DNA of 64,000 bases from Diphasiastrum complanatum (GCA_029204225.1 CM055106.1:5000858-5064857), one strand, 5' to 3'. Shown: positions 1 through 12,773, counted from the first letter of the stretch. A program made the numbers and translations. The notes: generated by a model from the letters alone, not told the origin.

Positions 1-110
1 TATGTACATCCTATATGATTATGGTACATGACAAGTACACTAGTTTCACACGTGGGAACAGGCTCCACACATGTGTGTTTATCTATATACAAGATTTTTG
101 GCCTCTACCA
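1..110 (-). repeat. inner end of the 3' LTR (partial)
   Basis: This is the right-hand 110 bases of the 3' LTR of the first element, matching 3908-4017. It ends in CA at 110. The bases after it (AATTTTTCATACTCCTC) are pyrimidine-rich, as expected for the complement of a polypurine tract. Confidence 0.85.
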
Positions 111-258
111 AATTTTTCATACTCCTCAAAAATCTAGCTTGGTAAATCTAGCTTGATGGAAAACATGATGATCTTGAACTTGACTCCATGGGCTGAATTG
201 GTCTTTGCTGGTTCAAAAGGTGTGAAGATCAGCCAATGAGTTTGATGTTGATCTGAAA

Positions 259-1629
259 TCACCATATCCATGATAGTGCTTCTTTGATGTTGACATCTTT
301 GATGAACTTGAGAGCTTTGCACCATCCTAGCATCTCCAAAATTGATTCCTTCCAATTTTCATGTAGATGCTTGACCTTGAGGCTTGCTCCTTCACATGAG
401 ATATGCTTCTCTTTCTCTTGAAATTTGAGCCACATTCGTTCAACCATGTTTCTTGAGTTTCTTTTTGGAATCACACCTTGAGAAGGTCTCTCCTCCTCAA
501 TCCTTGGCACAATTGAACCTTGAGATGACTCCTTAAGATCCTCTTCATGATGCTCATTCTTGATGGAAAACCGAGACCTCCATGTCTCATAATGATCACA
601 ACAAGTATGACCATTCGATATGCACTTCCTATGATTATCAAGATTACTTATGCTAGAAACATAAGTCCAAAAATCACCACAACTTGGCATGATTTTTCCA
701 ATATTGAAATCAAAAGGCATTTCCATCTCAATAAGGCTAACTACTTGCTTATGGATATAAGTGTCCACTTTGGATGCTTCACTTATTCTCATAAGAAGTT
801 TACAACTTACCTTTAAGATTGAAAACTTACAATTTTCATCTTTATGAATGAACACATCATTCAAGATCTTATTGAAACCAAAAGATCCTACATTATGAAG
901 ATATTTCCATTTCCTTGACTTCATATCTAATGTAAGTTTACAAGGAAAACATGTTTTGCTATCTTTTAAGGCATCACACTCAACTAGTATTGCCTTAATC
1001 CACCTTTGAGATACAAAAATCCCTTCAAAGCAAAATAGATCTTCATAAGTTGACATGAGAGCATATATGAAACTATTTTCATTTTGTGAGCGCTCCTCGT
1101 TATTCTTGATTGATTGCTCTTGGATTTTGAACTTATCTAAAGTTCCAAGCAAAATACTTTTCAAGGACATGAAATAAATCCAAGTTACTTTCATGAAAAT
1201 GACATCTATCTTTGCATCTTGAACCAAACAATGCACTTCCAAATGAAAAATTTCAAAAGATTTGACATGTGTTGTGATGGACTCTTGAAGACAAATCTTG
1301 CAAGTCCTTGTGAGACTCCAAGCCTCATTCACCTTTCCACAAAGGAAACACCTTCCCTTGGACTTGTCCTTCTTGTATTTGCATTTCAAACTTGAAGCTC
1401 CATCCTTCACCTTGGCCCCCTTGCTTTGGTTCTCCTTGGATGGACTGGTCTTCTTTTTGTAGCATCTTGAGAAAAAATATCCTCCCTTGCCACAAAGGTT
1501 GCACTCAGGATCCTTTCTTTCCTTCAATAGGATGCCACCTATTGATGCCATGTGAATAAAAACCTGTGATATGATTCTACAAATGTAATTTGGGACTTTC
1601 AAGAGACTAGATTTGAACATCTTCAACAA
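259..1629 (-). pseudogene. gag-like ORF of non-autonomous element
   Basis: This is an uninterrupted 456-codon frame, unusually long for this decayed neighbourhood. Residues 43-56 form a CX2CX4YX4C arrangement, which is the retroviral zinc knuckle with Tyr where His is normal. A second cysteine cluster (C94, C97, C110, C113) follows. No protease, RT or integrase motif is present, and the rest of the protein is not recognised. The C-terminal third is rich in Glu, Ser and Arg, like linker regions of copia polyproteins. It may be a degenerate gag or a scrambled fusion of gag and linker pieces. Whether it is translated is unknown. Confidence 0.5.
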
Positions 1630-3205
1630 TCTAGAAGGATCTACAAAAGATCTAGCTCACAAACTTAAGAATCAATCTTCACAGTAATGACTAGTCACTT
1701 GGAAACTTTGCTTTGATCACTAAGACAAAAGCACACAAACTTTGAATCAAATCACAAAAGAAATCAGATCCAATCTCCTATTGGACTCATCAAATACCAA
1801 TGACTCTTTCTTTTGAAAGTTGAAATGGATATGAAAAAGATTTGACACCTAGATTTTCCTTTTCACTTGACTACTTCTCTCAACACTTGAGATTCTTGAA
1901 CAAAAGATGGGTTTTGTTTCAAATACATGAAGATCAAACTTAATCACTTCTTTTGGACTCACTCTTGATCCAAATAATCTCACACTTGAGATTCAGAATG
2001 AATTTGATTTGATGAACAAACTATACCACCAATTTTTCACAAAGCTTAAAAAATTAGACAACTAGAGATTCACAAAGATCTCAACCATGCATGAATACTC
2101 AAATATGGACTCCTCCTCATTCTAGACATCCAATGGGATCTCAAATTGATCCTCACACTCTCACAAAGAAAGTTGAATAGAACTAATTTGAGTTTCATAC
2201 ATACTATGTCAATTTTTGCTCAACAAATTGAATTCAATCACTCCTATTGGATTCCACCAATTACTCTACCTTTTAAGACTTGGAATGAAATTCAAAATCA
2301 AAAGTTGTGATTTTTCTCACTAAGATATTGTGCTTCAAAGAGCTAATGCCACTTAGAAAGATTTGATCACCTAGGAGAATACAAATTCTCCACCAATAAC
2401 AACACAAAATGAGCTTCTAGATCTTGCCTTCTACAAAGGAAGGAACTCTTAGAAAATTGGATCTCTCTCTACACATTTGCCATAGACACCTTAATTACTC
2501 TTTTCAAACCTTACAATCACTCAAACAAATTGAGTAGGGTTGAACAATGTGACTTGGATCTCAATCTCTTTTCTAGAACTCTCAATTGAAGCCAATCTAT
2601 GTCAAATTCTACAAAAGATTTGCATAGATGCTCTATATGCACTAGAAACTCTCAAAGGTTTCACTTGGAGGACAGATCCAAGGATGTTTTCTAGCAAATT
2701 GATGCTTCTAAACTTGACCCTATCACTCTTGAACAAATCTAGAGTGATGGTACAATGGATTACAACCTCTCACCTTGCATATCACTCCTTAATCTATGAT
2801 TTTTAGCAAAATCTCTCTCAACTTCAACATGAACTCAAAAAATCAGAGATGATCAATTAATGCACCTATTTCAAGCTTCAAATTTAATTTCTTGGCTGAT
2901 CTAATCCAAGAACTAATCAAGGGATTAGATTCTCTATAGAAAATGCTTGATTTTGCACCAAAAATCTCTCAAATTGGGTGTGTGAGTCAAATTGTACAAA
3001 TTTTTGAATTTTCTCTGCGGAGCTGTACGGCCTCACACGTGTGAAAAATGTTCCTACAGCCCACAACAAGTTCTGGTCCAAAAATTTTGAGAATATCTAT
3101 CAAATCCAACTCGCTACCCAAAATTTGACTAGTTTCCAAAAAACTGCTAATTTTGGCTTTGATTTGGATTAACCCTATCAATTTCAACAAAACCTCTTGT
3201 ACTAG
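1630..3205 (-). other. noncoding leader of the non-autonomous element
   Basis: About 1.6 kb lies between the primer-binding site and the gag-like ORF. It is AT-rich with no supported ORF. Long untranslated leaders like this are usual in large non-autonomous LTR elements. Confidence 0.5.
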
Positions 3206-3217
3206 GCTCTGATACCA
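3206..3217 (-). other. primer-binding site (Met-tRNA type)
   Basis: The plus strand reads GCTCTGATACCA, so the minus strand reads TGGTATCAGAGC, the usual initiator Met-tRNA primer site of plant copia elements. It abuts the LTR that starts TGTGG at 3218 and fixes the element's orientation. Confidence 0.9.
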
Positions 3218-4017
3218 TGTGGAAAAAGTACAAAAAGGACCAAGAGTGAATCCTAATCTGATCCTCAAGAGGGATTGGATGTTAGATTTACATGATCTAT
3301 CAATCTACATAAGATTAAGATCAATCTAGATCAATTCTAGACATAAAATCCAAACAAGAACAATCATTTATTGAAGGTAAATGTACTTGCTGGTTTCACA
3401 CGTGTGAAACCCTGTCAGGGTACGGACTCCAACCTGAAAATCAAATACACATTGATAGAACCTCAAAACAATCAAAACAAATGGAGAGAATCACTCAAAA
3501 TTGCTTCCAAAACCAAAATTGGTGTCTCACATTGATTATGGCCAAATGTGGCTCTATATATACAATAAGTGGGAGCTCGTGGTACTGATCATCCCTCTGA
3601 TCCCACATGTGTGAAGGTGCTTCGTCATATGATGATTCATCATGCAAAACTGACACTTGGACAAAACCTTCTATTTTGAGCACTTTTGGTCCATTTTCCT
3701 TCTATATGGAGATCTACTTGGAAATCTTATAGAAGTCAAAATTCGCCTACTTCAGCTTATTCCACACATGTGAGCTGTCCTCTACACATGTGATATGACA
3801 CCTATCCAAAGGATGTGGCTCATGCAATCAATAGATTGATGCCATGTGTCATATGTCTAGAAAACTAGTTTTTGGCCTTTTTAGCCACTAGAACTTGAAT
3901 TAAATCATATGTACATCCTATATGATTATGGTACATGACAGGTACACTAGTTTCACACATGGAAACAGGCTCCACACATGTGTGTTTATCTATATACAAG
4001 ATTTTTGGCCTCTACCA
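3218..4017 (-). repeat. 5' LTR (800 bp)
   Basis: The LTR begins TG at 3218, next to the primer site, and ends CA at 4017. Its last 110 bases repeat bases 1-110. It holds several palindromes of the type CACACGTGTG or CACATGTG. The next bases, AGCTT, would be the right target-site copy. Confidence 0.85.
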
Positions 4018-4038
4018 AGCTTATTTTTGCATTTTTCA

Positions 4039-4583
4039 CAAAATCACACTCTGATTATTATCAACAAATGAGTACAATTGCATAAAGTTATTACTTCAGA
4101 TTGTTGTGCGTAATAACGTTGATACAGACTGTTCTGATTGATAGATTACAATTATCAGAAGATGCTTTATGAAGATTCTAAGTTTGATATACAAAATATA
4201 TATAGTTATTACAATTGCCTTTATGCCAAAATGCATGTACAAAGTAGGCGAACTTCCAACGTGAAGTCGTTGGGTCAAATTTCTGACTGACAGTATCGAA
4301 ATTACATAGGGTCGGATTTTATACGAAGGATCGAAAAATATACACTGGGTCGTAAATATGCTGAGGGTCGGATTTTCTGAGTCAAAAAATCTAGAACTGA
4401 TCTGATCCGATCCAGGATCGAACATGCCCAGATAATTTAGTGAGGGGTCAAAAAAAGTCTGAACCGATCTGACCTGACCCAGGGTCGAAAAATTCCTACT
4501 AAGGACAAATTTGAGCCTTCTGTTTTCAACTTTCAGGATGCTCATTAATAAAACGATTGGAGGCTGAGCATTGAAATCCAACA
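4039..4583 (-). repeat. 3' LTR, truncated
   Basis: It aligns along its whole length with about 6628-7154 and ends ...AAATCCAACA. It is followed by CTCCCCCTTA, the complement of a polypurine tract. The outer part present in the right LTR is missing. Confidence 0.85.
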
Positions 4584-4599
4584 CTCCCCCTTAATGTGG

Positions 4600-5560
4600 A
4601 TCTTGAAAAGTTTTGATCTTCAGATTTAACATGTCGTTGAATATGAGATGATGCTCCTTTGATAGGGCCTTTGTGAAGTAATCTGCTGCCATTGATTTTG
4701 TCATGTAGTAGACTAATGATACCTCCCTGCTTTGCACTTTCTCTCTTAAATAATGATACCCGATTTCGATATGCTTGCTTCGTGAATGAAATCTCGGATT
4801 GAGAGAGAGAGCAATGGTGCTTTGATTGTCACAGAAAATGGTTGTTGGATGTGACTGTGCAAGGTTTATTTCTGCTAGCAGGCGGCTCAGCCAAATTGTC
4901 TCTTTAGTAGCATTCGTGACAGCAATGTATTCCGATTCAGTTGACGATAATGCTACCGAGGTCTGCTTTCGGCTGTTCCAAGAGATTGAGCCTTGATTAT
5001 ATAAAAATACATATCCAGAAGTCGATCTTCTATTTGTTGAATATTATTGAAGTTGAGATGGCCTAATCTGAGATGCCATAGCATATCAGTTGATTCAGAC
5101 ATAGTGGTGTAAAGAGCTTGACTGTTCGAAGAGTAGCAGTGGCTGAGCTTGTATAAATTTTCACTTCTGCTCCCGAAAGCTAAAGCTTTTCTGGACTTGT
5201 CAAATATTGTGCAACCATTTGTGTCAAATTCGACCTTCTGACCAGAATCAGTGATTCTGCTAACTGAGAGCAGATTCTTGGTTAGGTTTGGAATGTGGAG
5301 AACGTTGGACAACAACTTGACTTCACCCTTCTGAAATTCGACTCTGACTGTTCCTTCACTCTAGATTGTGTGAGATGAGTTGTCTCCAAGTTGCACAACT
5401 CGAGAGTGGATGAATAATTCATAATCCTTGAATTAGTCTTTGTGGCGAGTCATGTGTTGAGTTGCTCCAGAGTCAAGATACCAAGAATCGATATCCTGCC
5501 GCTCTCTAGCCTTGGTCATAAAAGCTGCTTCATCCTCCTCTTGCTGCTGGATTGAAGCAT
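4600..5560 (-). pseudogene. fused protease/gag-pre-integrase and RNase H remnant
   Basis: Read right to left, 5315-5040 gives a gag-pre-integrase segment (LHIPNLTKNLLSVSRI, then LWHLRLGHLNF). At about 5025 it jumps directly into the RNase H end (NQGSISWNSRKQTS, then ESEY, then MAADYFTKALSKEHH near 4640-4700). The integrase and RT domains that should separate them are absent, so one deletion of roughly 2.5-3 kb joined the two parts. The join also shifts frame. The product cannot reverse transcribe or integrate. Confidence 0.85.
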
Positions 5561-5592
5561 TATGTGCTTGTTGTTGGTACTGCTTCTTCTTT

Positions 5593-6353
5593 TCATTGTT
5601 GTATGTCTAGTTTTCTTGCAGTATCTACAGAATAGTTTCTACTTGGTTGGAAGGATGAAGAGTTCGAATTCGACCATGAGTCAAAATTCGACCCAAAGCT
5701 AAAATTTGACCCTGGCTGCATATTGCTCTTCTTTTTGGATCTGAACTTCCGATTCTTTGAATATAATGCTCGTTGATCCGATCCTGAGGAGGAAGCCGAT
5801 CTCCTGATTTCTTCTTGTAGATCAAGTGAGATTACTTTTGATAGAGTTAGATTCTCTTGGATCGAAATTGCCATGGTCCAATTTTCATAAGCTTCAGGCA
5901 GACTCGATAATAGAGTCATAACAACATCAGATTCTTGTATTTTTGAGCCAATTGAGTTAATTTGTTCCATGAGATTTTGGAAAGTGGTGAGATGACTCAA
6001 AACAATTGTTGCCTTAGTCATTCTCAGGGAGAAAAATCTCTTCTTTAAATGGAGTTTAGAGGTGAGGTCCTTGATATTATAGATGATTGCTAGGATGTCC
6101 CATGCATCCTAGCAGTCTGAGCAGCTCTTATGTGACTGATTTGGGTGTCTTTTATGTTGAGTGTGATCATGGCAAAAGCTTTGCCATCTTTCAGTCTCCA
6201 CTTGGTGATAGTAGCTGCTTCACCTTCTGGCTTGAGTTTTGTGCCGTCAACAATGTCCCACAGTTCCTTGGCTAATAACATCACTTTCATTTTGAACTTC
6301 CAGAGATGATAGTTCCCTCCATCGGGCCTTTCGATTAGAGTAGACTGATCCAT
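5593..6353 (-). pseudogene. copia gag, frameshifted
   Basis: The first frame (6353-6090) starts MDQSTLIERPDGGNYHLWK, a copia gag N-terminus. A small indel near 6090-6110 breaks it, and the next frame (6021-5593) continues with the gag core (LSSLPEAYENW, then LDLQEEIRR) and a Ser/Asn-rich tail. No intact zinc knuckle is seen. Gag forms the particle in which copying takes place; this copy is broken. Confidence 0.85.
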
Positions 6354-6482
6354 TCTGGTTGAGCGAAATCATTGGTAGTAATAATGATTTCGGAATACTA
6401 TTGGTTGCGTGCTTGCTAGTTCGTTGTCTTGATAGAAACAAGACTAATAATCTGCAATGAGAAGCAGATTACTTGGATGCCC

Positions 6483-6494
6483 GCTTTGATACCA
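6483..6494 (-). other. primer-binding site (one mismatch)
   Basis: The plus strand reads GCTTTGATACCA, one base from the standard GCTCTGATACCA, and abuts the LTR starting TGTCG at 6495. Confidence 0.85.
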
Positions 6495-7154
6495 TGTCGA
6501 AAATCAGTGGGTTGTGCGGAAGCTGGGAGCAAGCTAGATGAGTGGATTGGAAACACAACAATTAGCAGCAAAATAGTTCAAACGATGGATTTTAACAAAT
6601 GTGCAATGACTAATAACATCAGTAGGACAAATTGCACTCTGATTATTATCAACAAATGAGTACAATTGCATGAAGTTATTACTTCAACTTGTTGTGCGTA
6701 ATAACGTTGATACAGATTGTTCTGATTGATAGATTACAATTATCAAAAGATGTTTTATGAAGATTCTAAGTTTGATATACAAAATATCTATAGTTATTAC
6801 AACCGTCGTTATGCCAAAATGCATGTACAAAGTAGGCAGACTTCCAACGCGAAGTCGTCACGATCGAATTTCTGACCGACAATATCGAAATTACATAGGG
6901 TTGGATTTTATACAAAGGATCGAAAAATATACACTGGTTCGTAAATATGTTGAGGGTCGGATTTTCCGGGGTCGAAAAATTCAGACCCAATCGAACACCC
7001 GAATAATTTAGTGAGGGGTCGAAAAAAGTCTGAACCGTTCCAACCCGACCCAGGGTTGGAAATTTCCTGCTAAGGACAAATTTGAGCCTTCTGTTTTCAA
7101 CTTTCAGGATGCTCATTAATAAAAGGATTTGAGGTTGAGCATTGAAATCCAACA
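6495..7154 (-). repeat. 5' LTR (660 bp)
   Basis: It runs from TGTCG next to the primer site to ...CCAACA. The right 525 bases match the left LTR. The inner part contains several motifs of the type GGGTCG and GATCGAAAAAT, also present in the left copy. Confidence 0.88.
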
Positions 7155-7902
7155 GTTACTCCATTCACTTATTAACATATCATCAAAAGTCATATTACCT
7201 ATTTTCTTATTCTTTCAATGTAAAGAAAGACAATCTTAGCAATGCAATCCATAATCGATTTGTGTTTTGCTTTTGCTTTGAAATATGTGCATGTGAACAT
7301 ATGCTAGTATAATAGTAAGACTACATACCAATAAGCTTGATCATGTGTAAAATTTTCTCAAAAACAAATTATTTTGAGACAAAACAAAATGGCCACCAAC
7401 ATCAAAATATAATTTTACAGCTCTATCTCTTAAAAGTTGCTTCCAAATTGGATAAACAATTGAACATATCTAGACACAATAGTCTATCACAATTAAACAA
7501 TCAATTTAAAACATACACAATAGTCTATGACAAGTGTTCTTATCAGCCTATGAACATGTCTTATTGTTGGGAGGTAGATAGCAATATGAATGATTAATTA
7601 GAAATGCATGTGCATAGTTTTTTTGTTGATTGATTTTTTAACTAGAGTAGAAATGTTTGTACATTTTCAATGACTAAGTAAAACCATAGGCCTCCTTTTG
7701 AGAAGAGCTTGAATAAGTGGATGGTAGCTACATGCTGCTAGAGTGCATCAGAACCTGATGGAGGACACCAATGTCAAAGATACCTCAACAACCATGGAAC
7801 CAATATCAAGAATAATATCAACAACGAAAACCATTGGAATAAGCAAAATTATTGAAGCATTGGAACTGGAATAACTATTTAACAATGCTCAAACTCAATG
7901 AA
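7155..7902. other. unassigned AT-rich spacer
   Basis: No ORF longer than about 85 codons, no family motif and no RNA gene were found. Confidence 0.5.
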
Positions 7903-8370
7903 TGTTGGAGGGTTTGCGAATCCCAAGGCAACCCTAACTCTAGTTAATAAGTGAGAGGGATTTGGCACCCTGCGTGTGTAAGTCCAACCCGATGATCACA
8001 TAGTTATTTGATTAATTAGAAAGTTAATAAAAGAACTTTAGACCTTTTTGCGGGACTTTTAATGTCGCAGAGCCTAAATGTCAAGTTAGTGAATGAAGTT
8101 GGGTTTCCCTCCAATTTGGATGGTTCCCACTCTTTATTAAATTTGAACTATTAGGGAGGCAGAAATGGACCAATAGGATTCAGAGGCCAGGATCCTCCTC
8201 TCTACTATAAAAAGGGACCAACTCGAGTTTGCTACACATGTACATATCTTCATTTCAATAAAGCAGATTGGTTCTCTTGTGAAATGGATTTATGAATGTC
8301 CTTGCTCTCTAATACTTTTCCTCCATCTCTCATGCTTTTATTGTGTTTTGCTAACTGTTGGATCTGATTG
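7903..8370 (+). repeat. possible solo LTR with TATA box and poly(A) signal
   Basis: The stretch starts TGTTGG. It carries a strong TATA box (CTATAAAAAG at 8205-8214) followed 43 bases later by AATAAA (8257-8262), a spacing typical of the promoter-R region of plant LTRs. I could not place a matching CA end or a target duplication, so a short promoter remnant of another kind is possible. Confidence 0.4.
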
Positions 8371-8937
8371 TTATTGTGATTACATGTTATTATACTTTTT
8401 ATGAGAGAGAGAGAGAGAGTAAGCTATTTTCATTGTGGATCTAGTGTTAATGGATGTAGTGTTAATGCTTAGGGTTAGTGGATGGTAGAGTTAGATGTGA
8501 ATCTTCCATTCATGCTGAAATTTGAACTACGCTATCGCTCTCATGGGAACGAATATACGCGTGACAACTAATTTCATCTCCTCGATGCTGAAAATTCTTT
8601 CAAATTAGCCTCAAGGCACTCAAGAGTAAAGTTTTAGGGCACTCAAAATTAGCATCAAAGCATGCAACATCAACATAAAAAAACACTCAAATTCAACATC
8701 GACATCAAGCATCGTATCAACATCGACCTATATCTCCTAAACATCTAATACCATTTGGAACATCTTGAGGATCATATAGTAGTGGAGCCATAGCAATAAT
8801 AAGATTGTATCAAAGACATCATAATTAGAAGGATAATTATGTCGATGATATGTCTGCCACCAAGAGCTAGCTCACCACATAAATTTGGACGTAGCCAACA
8901 TAATCATATCGACATCAAAATGTGGATAAATACCAAA
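8371..8937. other. unassigned spacer with GA microsatellite
   Basis: A (GA)n run sits at about 8402-8420. The rest is AT-rich and shows no supported gene. Confidence 0.5.
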
Positions 8938-8942
8938 ATAAG

Positions 8943-9583
8943 TGTGAAAATTACAGATCCAAAACATACTTAATGGATCAACAAGATCTTGACCAAAGTT
9001 GGATGCACATCTAGATTTAGTTACAAGATAGAAATCATCAATTTTAGCATGCTGAAATTGCATAAATCACTAAGATATGATCATACGAATAGAAGTACAG
9101 CAAGGTAATGTCCCTGTCTGTACAACAGCAACAGCCTACTGTCCTTCACATGTGTGGAAGCAAGATTAATCACAAAATTGACATTTTACACACTAGAAAT
9201 CAAGATAACTTGAGAAATATGAAAGAGATGGACACAGAAACACAAGAGATGAATTCTCCACAAATGATGATCATTTCTCCATGCATGTACAACTATTTAT
9301 AGCTTCCAGAATGTCATTTGGCCACTTTCCCTAAACTTTTCCTAAATGGTAACTTCTTGGTACTTCATAAAAAAACCTAGAAATTCTAGTCTAGATGCAA
9401 TGTATGAAATCTAGCCAATTAGAATGGGTCCAAATCTGGCCTCATCCACTTATCTACTTGCCAAAAATAGTACAAACACTATTTAGGCCTTTATTGACAA
9501 ATATAAACCTATATCTAAGTTGAAATTTCATCTTGGCCTCAAAATTGCCAAATAACAAACAAACTAGTTGACAATTTTTCACA
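8943..9583 (-). repeat. 3' LTR of the ATAAG copia element
   Basis: It begins TGTGAAAATTACAG and ends ...TTTTTCACA, followed by the pyrimidine run CTCCCTCTTC (complement of the polypurine tract). It matches 12131-12773 nearly end to end. Confidence 0.95.
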
Positions 9584-9643
9584 CTCCCTCTTCAACTAGT
9601 TTTAGCATGGATTTAGATAGAACTCCAAGAGAGGTTCTATGAT

Positions 9644-11528
9644 TCATAAACAAGTCTTTTCGCAATGATTTTTTGATAAAGATATCAGCCATACACTCCC
9701 TTGATGTCCACCTCCTTTGCCATGACTTGTTCTCTCACAAAATGATAAGCCACTTAAATATGCTTGCTCCTTGCATGAAAAATAGGATTGCTTGCCAATA
9801 TTTGGGAAAAGGTTATCACAAAAGATGATTGGACTCTTTGAAAAATCCAGCAAGTGAAAATCCATTACCATCCTTTTAATCCAAAGCATCACCTTTGTGC
9901 ATGAAATCAAGGCTTTGTACTCGGCCTCACTAGAAGATAATGAGGTTGTGCTTGTTTCTTCGACATCCATGAGATAGCTCCATCTATGAAAATAACATGT
10001 GCACTTATGGATTTCCTATCCATTTGATCTCCAACAAAGTCCGAATCTAAAAATCCATACAAGTTAGGTGACGATCCTCCATAAACAATGCCAAAATCTC
10101 TAGAATCCGAAATGTACCTCAATACTCTCTTGCCTGGCTTCCAATGCTCCACACTAGGATCATGCATAAATTGACTTAAAATATACCAAAACAATAGCTA
10201 AGATCAGGTCTTGTGATCGTTAGATATATGAGTGAACCAACTAGCTTCCTATAGAGAGCAACGTCCTCGAAGGATCTTTCATTACCTCTTATACTGAGCT
10301 TTACGTTTGACTCCATTGGTGTATCACAAGATTTAGCATCTACCATATGAAATCTTTTTAGAATAGAATTGGCATACTTCTCTTGACAAATGAAAGTAGA
10401 TTGAGAAATTCTAAATACTCTATTCCCAAGATATAATGCAAAAGACCAAGATCAGAAAGATGTTAAGCTTAGCATAACAACTCCTTGGTGCTTGCTTAAG
10501 TCCATACAAACTCTTTTGTAGAAAACACACATGATTAGGCTTGCCATGTGAAATGTAGCTCTCGAGTTGCTCCATAAACACCTCTTCCTCAAGATCACCA
10601 TTCAAGAGTGCATTTGTGATATCCAATTGCCATAGATCCCATCCAATTAGTGTAGCAAGAGATATGATGACCCGAATACTTACCATTTTTGCCACGGGTG
10701 CAAAGGTCTCATCATAGTCAATTCCATACTCTTGTGCATATCCTTTTGCCACCAACTTTGCTTTGTACTTGTTGATTGATCCATCTTGGTTTGTCTTCAC
10801 TTTGAAAGTCCACTTGCATCCAATAGCATTCTTGTCCTTCGAAAGTTTCACCAATTTCCATGTGTCATTCTTCATAAGAGCTTGATACTCAAGATCCATT
10901 GCTTGGATCCACCCCTCTTTTTGTCTTGCTTCATCTACAAATGTAGGTTCATCAAAAGAGGAAAGCATAGTTTGTACCACCAACAACTTGCTTATTTTTT
11001 TCATCATAAGTGAGCCTAAAAGGTTGTTGCCTTTGCCTTGATGTCCTCCTTGGCTTTTGATTTGAAGTAGGCTCTTCACCATCAACATCCAAAGTATCAT
11101 CAATGTCATCAACATCAAGAATGTTAGATCCAACATCCACACCACCACTTGAAGAAACTTTTGAAAAGCTTCCCTCATAAAAAATGACATATCTTCCAAT
11201 GAATATACCTTTCCTTGAAGATGGATCTCCCTTTGTCCTATCATCAAGAGTGATGCTGATATAGCAAATGCATCCAAAAGTTTTGAAAAAGTTAACACTC
11301 GGCCTTTCTACCAAACAAGACCTCAAAAAAGGTTATTCCATCCAATACAACACTCATCCATCTATTTCATAGAAAATTAGCATATAACAAAGCTTGATCC
11401 CAAAAGGATTTAGGAAGATTTGCCCTAACCTCATGGCTTTGGCTCTCAAGCAAAGATTCCATCCTCACCTTCCAAGTTGAATAATTTGTTGAGGTGCCTT
11501 CCAACATGAAGCCACATGAGGTTGCCAT
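9644..11528 (-). pseudogene. gag-integrase-RT-RNase H remnant
   Basis: A gag start (MATSCGFMLEGTSTNYSTWK, ATG at 11528) runs after about 30 codons into the end of integrase (FFKTFGCICYI, then GIFIGR). The RT follows: WIQAMDLEYQALMKNDTW, YKAKLVAKGYAQ, then QLDITNALLNGDL, which keeps the first catalytic Asp, then SLYGLKQAPRSCY. The segment that should carry the second Asp pair (YVDD) is deleted near 10420-10440. RNase H (FLDSDFVGDQMDRKS, then SLSSSEAEYKAL) ends the region with frameshifts. This copy cannot be active. Confidence 0.9.
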
Positions 11529-12118
11529 GTTGCAACGATATGATATTTTCTTTGAAGCTATTCCAATGCACTTAGCACTCTCTTGAAAATCAATAAATGA
11601 AACTCAAGAAGAAATCACAAAGATTTGGAAACAATCTAGCCTTTCATTTTTTCTCTTCTAGCAAATCCTAGCACATAGAATGTTGATTTCTTGATCACAA
11701 TAGATCTAAACACAATATGATGAACTTTTGCCAAAACCTAAGTTTGAAATACACTCTTGAAAAAGTCCAGCAACTTAAAATCAAGAGATCCTTTCAAATT
11801 TAGGGTTACTCAAAAAATGCAAAATATTGAATCAAGCAAAAAATATATGCAAAAGCTAGAATTTTGATATATCATCTAGAAAAATATAGCATCTACAATC
11901 ATGAGCGATTTTTGTCTCCACATTCTAGTAAGTGGTTTCAAAAATCGGCCTACTCCAAGTGATTTGACCTAAAATGATGCTTGGATCACAAAGATCCACT
12001 TTCTATAATTGAAAATGCATGATTTGAGCTAGAAACACCTCCAAATCCACATAAAATTTATGGTGCCCTCAAGTCCACCTCTGGATTTGGAAAATACTCC
12101 AACTTTGGCATGAAACTT

Positions 12119-12130
12119 GCTCTGATACCA
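12119..12130 (-). other. primer-binding site
   Basis: GCTCTGATACCA on the plus strand directly abuts the LTR start TGTGAAATAT at 12131. Confidence 0.93.
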
Positions 12131-12773
12131 TGTGAAATATATAGATCCAAAACATACTTAATGGATCAACAGATCTTGACCAAATTTGGATGCACATCTA
12201 GATTTAGCTATAAAATAGAAATATTCAATTTTAGCATGCTAGAATCATCATAAATCACTAATATTTGATCATAAGAATAAAAGTACAGTAAGACACTGTT
12301 CCTATCCGTACAACAACAGCAGCCTACTGTCCTTCACACATGTGAAAGCAAGATTAATCACAAAATTGACATTCTACACACTAGAAATAAAGATAACTTG
12401 AGAAATATGAAAGAGATGGACATAGAAACACAAGAGATGAATTCTCCACAAAGAAAGAAACTTTGATGATCATTTCTCCACGCATGTACAACTATTTATA
12501 GCTTCTAAATGTCACTAGGCCACTGTCCTAAACTTGTCCTAAGTGGTAACTTCTTGGTACTTCATCAAAAAACCTAGAAATTCTAGTCTAGATGCAATGT
12601 ATGAAATCTAGCCAATTAGAATGGGTCCAAATCCGATCTCATCCACCTATCTACTTGCCAAAAATAGTACAAACACTATTTAGGCCTTTATTGACAAATA
12701 TAAACCTATCTATAAGTTGAGATTTCATCTTGGCCTCAAAATTGCCAAATAACAATCAAACTAGTTTCTCACA
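12131..12773 (-). repeat. 5' LTR of the ATAAG copia element
   Basis: It is a near-identical partner of 8943-9583. It includes a TATA-like ACTATTTATAGC block (12490-12501; minus strand GCTATAAATAGT) and the palindrome CACACATGTGAAAG at 12336-12349. Confidence 0.95.

Larger units (their letters stand above)
1..4017 (-). mobile_element. non-autonomous LTR retrotransposon, left end cut by window
   Basis: Bases 1-110 match bases 3908-4017 almost exactly, and both blocks end in ...CTCTACCA. The right copy is preceded at 3206-3217 by a minus-strand primer-binding site for initiator Met-tRNA, so this is a minus-strand element with its 5' LTR on the right. The internal part (111-3217, about 3.1 kb) has one long ORF and no reverse transcriptase, integrase or RNase H motif. 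It therefore probably depends on proteins supplied by other elements. The left end and left target-site copy lie outside the window. Confidence 0.85.
4039..7154 (-). mobile_element. copia retrotransposon, internally deleted
   Basis: Two LTR copies (about 4039-4583 and 6495-7154) flank a minus-strand gag and a fused fragment joining the protease/gag-pre-integrase region straight to the end of RNase H. Integrase and reverse transcriptase are missing. The left LTR lacks the first 130 or so bases present in the right one, so the left boundary is truncated where it meets the first element. GTTAC at 7155 would be the right target-site copy. Confidence 0.88.
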
